Shown here piece by piece: positions 44,348-53,509 of a stretch of DNA of 64,000 bases. The translations under genes and the position numbers were made by a program. The notes beneath the pieces were generated by a model. It searched no databases and was not told the DNA's origin. It worked only from the letters and a program-made list of their open reading frames with translations. The DNA is from an uncultured Acidobacteriota bacterium (GTDB lineage: Bacteria; Acidobacteriota; Blastocatellia; Pyrinomonadales; Pyrinomonadaceae), in assembly GCA_902826795.1 (NCBI GenBank), contig CADEGD010000006.1, positions 62,001 to 126,000 of the forward strand. Direction: 5' to 3'. The first letter of the stretch is position 1. Every line of letters begins with the position of its first letter.

Positions 44348-45118
44348 TCAGATCTCAAACTCTGCAACAACCGGCGTGTGGTCGCTGGGTTTTTCGAGGA
44401 ATCGAGGGGTTTTGTCGATCACGCATGACTTAGATTTCGCGGTAAGCGAGGGCGAGGTCCAGATGTGGTCGATGCGGAGGCCGTGGTTGTTTTGCCAGGC
44501 ACCGGCACGGTAATCCCACCATGAGAACTCCTGCACATTGCCGTTCAGGTGGCGGAAGAGGTCGGTGAATCCCCACTGCTTCACGTTGAACATCGCCGCG
44601 CGTTCCGGCATGGAGAAATGCAGTTTGCCGGTCCAACGCGGAACGCTCCAGACGTCGAGGTCTTCCATCGCGACGTTGAAATCGCCGCAGAGCAGAACGT
44701 CTCTTCCCGCGTCGCAAAGGTCGTCGAAATATCGCCGCAGCCGCAGAAGCCAATCGAGCTTGAAGGTAAATTTATCGGTCCAAAGATCGGTGCCGTTTGG
44801 GATATAAGTGTTCACGATCTTGATTCCGTTAACTGTTGCTGAGATCATCCGCTTCGGCGATTCGTCATTGTCGTCGAGGAAATTCTTCTGAACGTCGATG
44901 ATCGGGAATTTCGAAAGTATCGCAACGCCGTTGTAAGACTTTTGCCCGATGAACTCGGATTCGTATCCAAGCTCTCGCAACGCATCGACCGGAAAGTTCT
45001 CATCAACACACTTCGTCTCCTGCAGACACAGTACGTCGGGCTGAGCCTCAGCCACCCATGGCGCAAGCTGCGGCATTCGAATGTTCAGAGAATTTACGTT
45101 CCAAGTCGCTATCTTCAT
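44348..45118 (-). CDS. xth: Exodeoxyribonuclease III (paralogue 2)
   Basis: 256 residues. MKIATWNVNSLNIRM, LCLQETKCVDENFP, CGDFNVAMEDLDV, RIDHIWTSPSLT and SDHTPVVAEFEI complete the ExoIII active site. It is clearly paralogous to the gene at 42830-43600 but well diverged, so an old duplication rather than a recent one. Its 3' end borders the vapBC promoter. Confidence 0.95.
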   Translation of the reverse strand: MKIATWNVNSLNIRMPQLAPWVAEAQPDVLCLQETKCVDENFPVDALRELGYESEFIGQKSYNGVAILSKFPIIDVQKNFLDDNDESPKRMISATVNGIKIVNTYIPNGTDLWTDKFTFKLDWLLRLRRYFDDLCDAGRDVLLCGDFNVAMEDLDVWSVPRWTGKLHFSMPERAAMFNVKQWGFTDLFRHLNGNVQEFSWWDYRAGAWQNNHGLRIDHIWTSPSLTAKSKSCVIDKTPRFLEKPSDHTPVVAEFEI

Positions 45119-45140
45119 TTACTTTACCTCTATCATAAAC

Positions 45141-45204
45141 AACCGCAGATGCACGCAAATTAACGCTGATACCAATTTGCGTCTATCTGTGTTTATCCGC
45201 GGTT
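45141..45204. repeat. Intergenic repeat (AACCGCAGAT type) that supplies the methyltransferase stop
   Basis: AACCGCAGATGCACGCAAAT (from 45141) is mirrored by TGCGTCTATCTGTGTTTATC...GCGGTT ending at 45204. The DNA methyltransferase stop codon (45183-45185) and its last residues (PTADKHR) are encoded by the right arm, so the gene end was rewritten by the repeat. Confidence 0.65.
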
Positions 45205-46097
45205 GGTTTCTTGCTATTCCGCTCCCAAAAGACGCCTTCCACAAGCCCCTGGATCGACCTATCAGTCTCCGCCATCTTCAATCGCTTTGCCGCGAGCAGA
45301 CAATATTGCTCGTCCGATTCGATCGCAACGAATTGACGTCCCAGCTTCTTGGCGACGACGCCGGTGGTGCCGCTGCCTGCGAACGGATCGAGGATGACAT
45401 CGCCGGGGTTCGTCGAGGCGAGGATGATCTTGGCGAGCAGCTTTTCCGGCTTTTGCGTCGGGTGATCGGTATTCTCCGGCATCGACCAGAACGGGACGCT
45501 GATGTCCGTCCAGAGATTCGAAGGATGCGTATCGCGAAACTTTCCTGCCTCATCCCAATCCTTCGGTTTTCCGTTATGCCGATACGGAGCGATCACCCGT
45601 CGCCTCTGTTTCACTGCATCGAGGTTGAAGGTGAAATCGTCCGAAACGGTGAAGAACCAGATATCTTCCGACGCATTCTTCCAGTTCGCCTTCGCTCCGC
45701 GGCCTTTCTCGCGTTCCCACGTGATCCGGTTGCGAAGCTTGAAATACTTCGAACCGGCCCGCTGTATCGCCGAGCCCGAACGCCAGTCGCCGCAGACGTA
45801 GACGCTCGCGGTCGGCTTCAAAAGCGGCACGCACAGCGACAGCCACGAATCCAGCCACGTCTCGTACCGTTCGTCCGAGGTCTGTGAGAACTTTTTCTTT
45901 CCAAACGTCTTGGTCAGGTTGTACGGCGGGTCTGCGAAAAGAAGATCGAAGGTTGAAGGCCGCAGTCTGGGCAGTATCTCGAAAGCATTGCCGTGGATCA
46001 GCGAAGCCCCGCCCGTTTCTTTCGACGCGACCCGAGACCTCAGGCCGTCTTTCTCGCTCTCAGTCAGTTCTATCGTTCGGTTTCGGGGTGCTCGCAC
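45183..46097 (-). CDS. DNA methyltransferase, beta class (orphan)
   Basis: 304 residues. Catalytic motif IV DPPY (56-59) precedes the AdoMet motif I region DPFAGSGTTG (about 240), the order of beta-class amino-methyltransferases. DPPY favours adenine-N6. HPTQKPEKLL is motif X. No restriction endonuclease is nearby, so it is an orphan or regulatory methylase. GTG start at 46097. The upstream 250 bp hold copy 2 of the leader module with its own promoter, suggesting specific control. Confidence 0.92.
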   Translation of the reverse strand: MRAPRNRTIELTESEKDGLRSRVASKETGGASLIHGNAFEILPRLRPSTFDLLFADPPYNLTKTFGKKKFSQTSDERYETWLDSWLSLCVPLLKPTASVYVCGDWRSGSAIQRAGSKYFKLRNRITWEREKGRGAKANWKNASEDIWFFTVSDDFTFNLDAVKQRRRVIAPYRHNGKPKDWDEAGKFRDTHPSNLWTDISVPFWSMPENTDHPTQKPEKLLAKIILASTNPGDVILDPFAGSGTTGVVAKKLGRQFVAIESDEQYCLLAAKRLKMAETDRSIQGLVEGVFWERNSKKPTADKHR

Positions 46098-46132
46098 GGT
46101 GGCAGTTTAGCATCCGAGGACTTGTAAGTTGT

Positions 46133-46346
46133 TTGTTCCGTTCCATTTTGCGTCTGTACTTTTGCTCCATTCGGAACAAGATCTAAGACTTACAAGAACT
46201 TTCAACAACTTACAGCCAGTCTCAATACTAACTTTCTCACAGGCGTCCCACACGGTCTCACTACTGAATCGGGACATAACTTTAAACCCATCCTTTACCT
46301 TACCTCTCGGGTTTCAAAGATCAGCCCGAGCGACAAAGCCCGGGCC
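46133..46346 (-). ncRNA. Candidate structured leader RNA / repeat module, copy 2 (upstream of DNA methyltransferase)
   Basis: Read on the minus strand: GGCCCGG with a GCCCGGGC/GCTCGGGC-type hairpin (46346-46324), TGATCTTTGAAA (46323-46312), AGTGAGAC, then the 92-bp core 46224-46133 (about 10 mismatches to 30265-30356, no gaps). Downstream ACAACTTACA can pair with TGTAAGTTGT inside the core. It ends 35 bp before the methyltransferase start. The rest of the gap (46380-46488) shows nothing further. Confidence 0.4.
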
Positions 46347-46350
46347 GAGT

Positions 46351-46379
46351 AATATCCCACAGTTGAAATACTATGTCAA
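46351..46379 (-). promoter_or_regulatory. Promoter of the duplicated leader module, copy 2
   Basis: On the minus strand TTGACA (46379-46374), 17 bp, GATATT (46356-46351). Same arrangement as copy 1 and the same 27-bp distance from TTGACA to GGCCCGG. Confidence 0.55.
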
Positions 46380-46488
46380 CTATAATTTACGAATGAACAT
46401 ACCCTGGAAGTCTTAAAATTTCTTTCGCTGTCTAACACCTTCGATTCGCAGCCGATAGGCCCATTGAGTTCAACGCAACTGAAGATCG

Positions 46489-47312
46489 TTACCTTTTCTT
46501 GGGACGAAGAAAGTTCTGTCCCGTTACTACACTTCGCCCGGTTTTGTCTTCGAGTTCGCGTCGAGCCTGCTTCGCGATGCGGCCGCCTTTCTTTGACGCG
46601 GTCTTGTTCTCTTCTAAACCGGTCGCATCTACGGATTCGGCGATTTGCCGTGTTGAGAGTTCGGCAAGGGCGGTGAATATCAACTCCGCCTCGCTCATAT
46701 GGTCCCGCAGGTTCTGGGTCTTCAAACCTTTTATCTTCTTAGTGTTCCTGAACCGTCACTTCGGCCCATTCGGAATGGATGATGTTGGTGAGTATTGCAA
46801 ATTCCTCGCCCTCCTTGATCTCGTGCTCTTTCCAGTAGTCCGTTAGCTTATTTCGGGTCTCCTGGCCCATCATCCGCTGCTGGGATCCATTTATCGCTGC
46901 GGCCGTGCTTTCGCCAGTTGTCGCGAGCCCTGTTTATTGAGCGTTCCGGATCGGCGATCTCCTGCATCCGCTCGTAACCAACCTTTGCGAGCCAAAGCTT
47001 GATCGGTTCCGCTTTCGGGCTTGGTACTGATTGGATCAAACGAAGAAGAACTTCTGGATCAGCGGCGTCCGTATTATATTTCTTGCCGTCAGCAGCTTCC
47101 ATTTTCAGTTGGTGACATTTTGTCACCGACTGATTCCCTTCCTTGTTTAATCGCTCTTTTAACTTGTTCCAGTACTTTCGTGCGGTCTGATAGTCAGCCT
47201 GCTGCGTCAGCACCTGAATAATGTCCACCACAGAGAAGTACCAGGTTTCGGTTTCTTCGTCGTAGATCCGTCTTATCTTGAAGCCTTCGAAGATGGCGAG
47301 TTCGTGTTTCAT
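46489..47312 (-). pseudogene. Bro-N family (antirepressor-like) protein, two frameshifts
   Basis: Three frames together give one Bro-N-type protein. Residues from MKHELAIFEGFKIRRIYDEE through SPKAEPIKLWLAKVGYERMQEI run to about 46885. QQRMMGQETRNKLTDYWKEH through EEFAILTNIIHSEW are in the next frame to about 46742. NLRDHMSEAELIFTALAEL...ARRELEDKTGRSVV finish in the third. Each switch needs one base. Such proteins are common in genome islands and prophage remnants. The gene is probably dead unless both shifts are sequence errors. Confidence 0.75.
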
Positions 47313-47490
47313 AGGAGCAACGGGTTCGGTTTTCGTTCTCACGATATGCCAGATACGTTGACAATGCAAAAATGCGCCGTGGGTTGCGCGTCCTTGACCC
47401 TTAAAAATGGCGCGTGATAGTCTCTAATGTTTTGAGCATTGGACGACCGTTGTCCTCATTAATTACGAGCGGTTTTAATAAAAGATACTT

Positions 47491-47937
47491 ATGTCCCTGC
47501 TGGCTTTTGCCGGGATCCAGTTATTTCCGGACGGCACATTATTCATCCACATCGCGTTGATCTTGATCATGATCTGGGTTTTGAACCGGACATTTTTCAA
47601 GCCCATAAACCGCGTCCTCGAGTCGCGCGACAAGCGCAAGTTCGGCCCGGGCGGCGAAGCCGAAAAGATCCTCAATGACGCCGTCGAGAAAGAAGCAAAA
47701 CTTAACAAGGAAATGCTCTCGGCACGCAGCGAAGGCTATGAGCTGATCGAGAAGCAGCGGGCGGCGGCGGTGGATGCTCGGGCCAAAAAGGTTGCCGATG
47801 CTAAGGCTGAGGCGGCAAGCAAGTTTGCCGCGGAGAAACAAGCTCTTGCGGAACAGACCGAGGCCGCACGTGCCGCAATAGCAGGTGAGGCAGATATGCT
47901 TGCCGACCGCATCGCTGGGAACATTTTGAAGGGATAG
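47491..47937 (+). CDS. F0F1 ATP synthase subunit b'
   Basis: 148 residues. One N-terminal membrane helix (FIHIALILIMIWVLNRTFF) is followed by a long Ala/Glu/Lys coiled coil (about 50-148), the second-stalk b-type architecture. It precedes a second b-type gene by 1 bp, which suggests a b'/b heterodimer as in photosynthetic and other bacteria. First gene of the partial atp operon. Confidence 0.85.
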   Translation: MSLLAFAGIQLFPDGTLFIHIALILIMIWVLNRTFFKPINRVLESRDKRKFGPGGEAEKILNDAVEKEAKLNKEMLSARSEGYELIEKQRAAAVDARAKKVADAKAEAASKFAAEKQALAEQTEAARAAIAGEADMLADRIAGNILKG

Positions 47938-47938
47938 T

Positions 47939-48517
47939 ATGTTGGCATTCGTTTACAGTTTGGTGCTTTTTGCGGCTGCCAGCGGCGAACACGCCGAAGG
48001 CGGCGGCGGGTACATGGAGTTCTATAATACCTGGCTCAATTACCCGGGCTTCGAAGCGTGGAAGTTCATTAATCTTGCTATCTTTACGGCTTTCATCGTT
48101 TATGTAGCCAAGAAGCCTTTGTCGGAAGCGTTCAAAACAAAACGCGACGCCATCCGGGCCGACTTGATCAAGGCTGAGGAAGAGAAGAAGGCTGCACTAG
48201 CACGTTTCACGTCAGCCGAAGCAAAGCTTGCATCGCTCGACAACGAACGACAATTGATCCTGAACAAGGCAAAGGCCGAAGCCGATGCCGAGGCACAGCG
48301 AATCGCGGAAGCAGCCTCTTCCGAGATCGGCAAGCTTCAGGATCAGACGTCGGGCGAAATAACGCGTCTCACCCAACTTGCTAATCTCGAACTAAAGCGG
48401 TTTTCCGCCGAGGAAAGCATCCGGCTTGCCGAACAGAAACTCCGTAGCAAGATCGACGCTAACGCCGATTCGAATCTCGTTAAGTCAGGTATTCAGGCGA
48501 TCGGAGGTTTGAACTAA
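47939..48517 (+). CDS. atpF: F0F1 ATP synthase subunit b
   Basis: 192 residues. A Gly-rich N-terminus, one membrane helix (KFINLAIFTAFIVYVAKKPL), then a long coiled coil rich in A/E/K (about 65-180). It forms the peripheral stalk that holds alpha3beta3 still. 1 bp after b' and 2 bp before atpH. Confidence 0.9.
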   Translation: MLAFVYSLVLFAAASGEHAEGGGGYMEFYNTWLNYPGFEAWKFINLAIFTAFIVYVAKKPLSEAFKTKRDAIRADLIKAEEEKKAALARFTSAEAKLASLDNERQLILNKAKAEADAEAQRIAEAASSEIGKLQDQTSGEITRLTQLANLELKRFSAEESIRLAEQKLRSKIDANADSNLVKSGIQAIGGLN

Positions 48518-48519
48518 TA

Positions 48520-49062
48520 ATGAGTGTTGAAACCATCGCACGCCGCTACGGAACCGCGCTTGCCGACGTTGTATTGAAGACCGGCGAGGTTTCGACGGTC
48601 AGTTCTGAGTTGAAAGCGTGGGAAGAGATGCTCAACTCAAGCGACGACCTGCGAAGTGCTCTCGCCAATCCGGCGATCGCGCATTTAGACAAGGAAAAGG
48701 TTCTTGAATCGCTTATCGCGAAGTCGAATCCTTCAAGGACGACGGCAAATTTCCTTCGGGTCTTGCTCCGCAACAGCAGGCTTACCGATCTTCGCGAGAT
48801 CAACGACAAGTTTGCCTCGGTTCTTGAAGAACGCAGTGGACACATCGCGGCAGAAGTTATCTCCGCCCGTGAGCTTTCTGCAGATCAGAAGGGTGAACTA
48901 AAGGCCAACCTTGAGAAACTCACAGGAAAGCAGGTTCAGCTAAATTTCGGTATCGACGAGAGTATTATTGGCGGGGTTGTTACCCGCGTCGGCTCGACGG
49001 TTTACGATGGGTCGGTCAGAACGCAGTTAGAGAATCTTAGAGAAGAACTTATAAACGGTTAA
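48520..49062 (+). CDS. atpH: F0F1 ATP synthase subunit delta
   Basis: 180 residues. Helical N-terminal domain ([49 protein letters not shown]) and C-terminal [24 protein letters not shown] are the family signature. Connects the b stalk to the top of F1. Follows atpF by 2 bp and precedes atpA by 5 bp. Confidence 0.95.
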   Translation: MSVETIARRYGTALADVVLKTGEVSTVSSELKAWEEMLNSSDDLRSALANPAIAHLDKEKVLESLIAKSNPSRTTANFLRVLLRNSRLTDLREINDKFASVLEERSGHIAAEVISARELSADQKGELKANLEKLTGKQVQLNFGIDESIIGGVVTRVGSTVYDGSVRTQLENLREELING

Positions 49063-49067
49063 CAGAA

Positions 49068-50606
<1,539 letters not shown>

Positions 50607-50648
50607 GAGAATCGGCTTTCGATCAATCGACCTGCGGTCCGATCAGTC

Positions 50649-51425
50649 ATGGCTCAAGAGAGTTTTTCCGATGAGATCGCTTCTTTCGAAGGCTTGTGGG
50701 AAGGCGGATATTACGAGGGAGATCCGCGTGAGCCGCTTTCCAAGTCGACCTATGGCAGCTACGGGTTCATGTCCGTTCTGCATGCCACTTACCTTCGCTG
50801 TATCAAGCCTTATGTGAAGGAAGACACGGTCGCGTTGGAGATCGGGCCGGGCCGGGGAGCATGGACGAAAACAATGCTCGATGCCCGCGAGATATGGGCG
50901 CTGGACGCTCTTTCGGCCGAGCATAACAGGTTCTTTGAATACGTTGGTTCTCAGCCGCACGTTCGGTATTTGAAAGTTACCGATTTCGAATGCCGCGACT
51001 TGCCGGAAGATCATTTTGACTACGTGTTCTCATTCGGCTGTTTGTGTCACGTCAGTTTTGACGGCATCAGCGCTTACGCACGTAACCTTTTGCCGAAGCT
51101 AAAAAGCGGTGCTAACTGCTTTTGGATGATCGGTGACAAGGCAAAATACGAGCGGATGATCGCGGCGGAAGAGAAGAACGATATTTGGCTTGGCCTGTCA
51201 CCCAAACGCCGTCTAATGCCGGTGAGAAAGCTTTTCGAAGCGATCTCTCGGGCGACGAGGCCGGCGTTTAGAAAGCAGGACGATTTTGAACAGGAACAAG
51301 GACGCTGGCACGACGCGGGCGAGTCCCGAACCTGTAAGATGCTCGAAGGGCTTGGTTACAAGATAGTCGACAGCGACGTGGGGACGGTTCTTCGCGATCC
51401 TGTCATTCATTTTATGAAACCCTAA
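50649..51425 (+). CDS. SAM-dependent methyltransferase-like protein inside the atp operon
   Basis: 258 residues with a class I methyltransferase motif I (VALEIGPGRGAWTKTML), an acidic post-I strand (IWALDALSAE), motif II region LPEDHFDYVFSFGCLCHVSFDGI and LLPKLKSGANCFWMIGD. It sits between atpA and atpG with 42-bp and 17-bp gaps, an unusual place. The substrate is unknown; family members modify small molecules, sugars or lipids. It may be a passenger gene. Confidence 0.75.
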   Translation: MAQESFSDEIASFEGLWEGGYYEGDPREPLSKSTYGSYGFMSVLHATYLRCIKPYVKEDTVALEIGPGRGAWTKTMLDAREIWALDALSAEHNRFFEYVGSQPHVRYLKVTDFECRDLPEDHFDYVFSFGCLCHVSFDGISAYARNLLPKLKSGANCFWMIGDKAKYERMIAAEEKNDIWLGLSPKRRLMPVRKLFEAISRATRPAFRKQDDFEQEQGRWHDAGESRTCKMLEGLGYKIVDSDVGTVLRDPVIHFMKP

Positions 51426-51442
51426 CTGGGTGGTTTGGTTTT

Positions 51443-52315
51443 ATGGCAAGTTTGCTAGACATGCGCCGGCGCATCAAGTCGGTCAAGAATACGCAGCAGA
51501 TAACTAAGGCGATGAAAATGGTCGCCGCGGCAAAACTCAAGCGTGCGCAAGATCGCGTGACGGCGGCCCGGCCGTATGCGAAGAAGATGACGGAAGTGTT
51601 GAGCGCCCTGAGCTCGAACGTTGCCGACGAGTTTTCGCATCCGCTGCTTGATGCTCGTGGCGACGGCAATTACCTTGTCGTGCTCGTAACCGCCGACAAG
51701 GGCCTCGCTGGCGGATTCAACGCGAACGTGATCAAGGCGTCTCAGGCATTCATTAAAGAAAATTCGGACAAGTCGATCGACATGGTCGCCGTCGGACGTA
51801 AGGGCCGGGACTTTTTCAAACGACGCCAAACCACGATCTCCGAAGAATACCTGGGCCTGACCGGCCGCGGCACCGCGAATTATTCCGACGCCGCTGATAT
51901 CTCGGCCGAGATAATCAAGCGATTCTCCGAAGACGAATCGATCGACAAGGTCTTCCTCGTATTTACCGAATTCAAGACCGTCCTTTCGCAAAAGCCGGTG
52001 ATCGAGCAGCTGCTTCCGATACCAAAGATCGAAGCTAGCGAAGAGGATGCAGCCGCCACCGCCGAATACATTTACGAGCAGCCCGCAGCCGAGATCTTCG
52101 GCAAACTCTTGCCTAAGCAGGTTGAAACGCAGATCTATCGAGCGATGCTGGAATCGGTTGCGTCCGAACAGGGATCGCGCATGACGGCGATGGACTCTGC
52201 GTCGAAAAACGCAGGCGAGTTGATCGATTCTTTGACCCTGAACATGAACCGCATTCGCCAAGCAGCGATCACGAAAGAGATCATCGAAGTGGTTTCAGGT
52301 GCGGCGGCACTCTAG
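51443..52315 (+). CDS. atpG: F0F1 ATP synthase subunit gamma
   Basis: 290 residues. The N-terminal MASLLDMRRRIKSVKNTQQITKAMKMVAAAKLKRAQ and the C-terminal ASEQGSRMTAMDSASKNAGELIDSLTLNMNRIRQAAITKEIIEVVSGAAAL are diagnostic coiled-coil ends of the rotor shaft. The middle holds a loop with an acidic insert (IEASEEDAAATAEYIYEQPAA). atpD would normally follow; instead a VanZ-like gene does. Confidence 0.96.
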   Translation: MASLLDMRRRIKSVKNTQQITKAMKMVAAAKLKRAQDRVTAARPYAKKMTEVLSALSSNVADEFSHPLLDARGDGNYLVVLVTADKGLAGGFNANVIKASQAFIKENSDKSIDMVAVGRKGRDFFKRRQTTISEEYLGLTGRGTANYSDAADISAEIIKRFSEDESIDKVFLVFTEFKTVLSQKPVIEQLLPIPKIEASEEDAAATAEYIYEQPAAEIFGKLLPKQVETQIYRAMLESVASEQGSRMTAMDSASKNAGELIDSLTLNMNRIRQAAITKEIIEVVSGAAAL

Positions 52316-52316
52316 C

Positions 52317-52769
52317 GTGCCCGTGAAACAATTTAGCAGATTCGACCGGCGCAGATGGCTTACAGCCTATGCGCCGTTACTCATTTGGACCTTATTTACG
52401 CTCGGCCTTGGCAGCGGAGCGGCGTCAATGAGCGAAACCTCGAGGTTTATTCGCCCGCTTCTGGAATTCCTGTTTCCCAACGCCGGAGCAGATCAGCTTT
52501 ACATTTACCACGCGATCATCCGTAAGCTCGCTCACATCTTCCAATACGGAGTTCTGGGAATTCTGGCAGTGCGTGCATTTGCCGGACTAAAACATCGTTA
52601 TTTGATTGCGATACTGTTTGTGATCGTCATCGGCTCGATCGATGAACTAAAGCAGAGCTTCGACACCCGGCGGACCGGAGTGGCATCGGACGTCGTTGTC
52701 GATTTCATTGGCGGTATTTATGGCCTATTCGCGTTCTGGCTATTTTCTCGATGTCGTAAGCAAGTTTAG
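52317..52769 (+). CDS. VanZ-like membrane protein
   Basis: About 150 residues from the GTG at 52317 (GTG 52323 and GTG 52299 are alternatives). VanZ core: LLIWTLFTLGLGS, IIRKLAHIFQYGVLGILAVRAF, SIDELKQSFDTRRTGVASDVVVDFIGGIYG. Three to four membrane helices. VanZ gives teicoplanin resistance in enterococci, but the family is broad and its role here is unknown. It overlaps or abuts the atpG stop. Confidence 0.8.
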   Translation: MPVKQFSRFDRRRWLTAYAPLLIWTLFTLGLGSGAASMSETSRFIRPLLEFLFPNAGADQLYIYHAIIRKLAHIFQYGVLGILAVRAFAGLKHRYLIAILFVIVIGSIDELKQSFDTRRTGVASDVVVDFIGGIYGLFAFWLFSRCRKQV

Positions 52770-53509
52770 CTTCCCTTGCTTTGAGCTTCGCGGATGAGTT
52801 CTGGGATCAATGAAGCCTCAGGCAGCGTCGGCCAATGACGGACTGGAAACTCTTTCTTCATTGCCTTTATCTTTAACCGAAACGGATTAAAGATCGAGCG
52901 ATAGTAAACCCGCCAAAACTCTTCGGTGTCGTCGGCATCCGGTGCCATCGTGCGTGCCGCCGGTTCGCTGTAGGTCATTGTTTTCTTATCCCAATGTGCA
53001 CAGCCGTTCGGCGTCAAGATCGAAAATTTCATCGTTCCAAATCGACGAGCAAAGAAAGGAGTAGCACGTTGAACGGTGAGATGAAGCGGCTCATGCCACG
53101 CGACGAAAAGTTCTTCGGCCTCGACCTCTACACGGCGAAATCTTACGAATGCGTGGAATTTGTGGACGTCACGATTAACAGCCTTTTCCATGATCCGAGC
53201 CTCGCGCACGTCGGCGTCGGATTCGATCTCGAGAAGATGTCGGTTTTCAGTCTTCAAGCGGAATAGAATGCGATAGAGCAGCGGCCATTTTGACGAATCG
53301 TCAAAGCACGACACGGCTTCGGCGAGCTTAACAAATGCCGGCGGTACCGATAGAGCCGTGCTATTCGTTGATGCCGGAGAATCAGTGAAAAGCGAACCTT
53401 GCTCTTCGTCCGTCCAAACGATCTGCCCGGGCGGAACTCCACCACTAAGGAATCGACGGGCGGCCGAGCTCCAGCTTTCGAAGTTGTTTTCGACAGATGC
53501 GTGGATCAT
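52766..53509 (-). CDS. DUF4130 (TIGR03915) DNA-metabolism protein
   Basis: 247 residues. The C-terminal half carries VNRDVHKFHAFVRFRRVE, ELFVAWHEPLHLTVQRATPFFARRF, LTPNGCAHWDK and WRVYYRSIFNPFRLKIKAMKKEFP, the hallmark of DUF4130. In many bacteria this domain is fused to a uracil-DNA-glycosylase-like domain; here it is free-standing. It overlaps the upstream radical SAM gene by 4 bp (ATGA), its usual partner, which implies a common DNA-modification or repair role. The biochemistry is uncharacterised. Confidence 0.9.
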   Translation of the reverse strand: MIHASVENNFESWSSAARRFLSGGVPPGQIVWTDEEQGSLFTDSPASTNSTALSVPPAFVKLAEAVSCFDDSSKWPLLYRILFRLKTENRHLLEIESDADVREARIMEKAVNRDVHKFHAFVRFRRVEVEAEELFVAWHEPLHLTVQRATPFFARRFGTMKFSILTPNGCAHWDKKTMTYSEPAARTMAPDADDTEEFWRVYYRSIFNPFRLKIKAMKKEFPVRHWPTLPEASLIPELIREAQSKGS

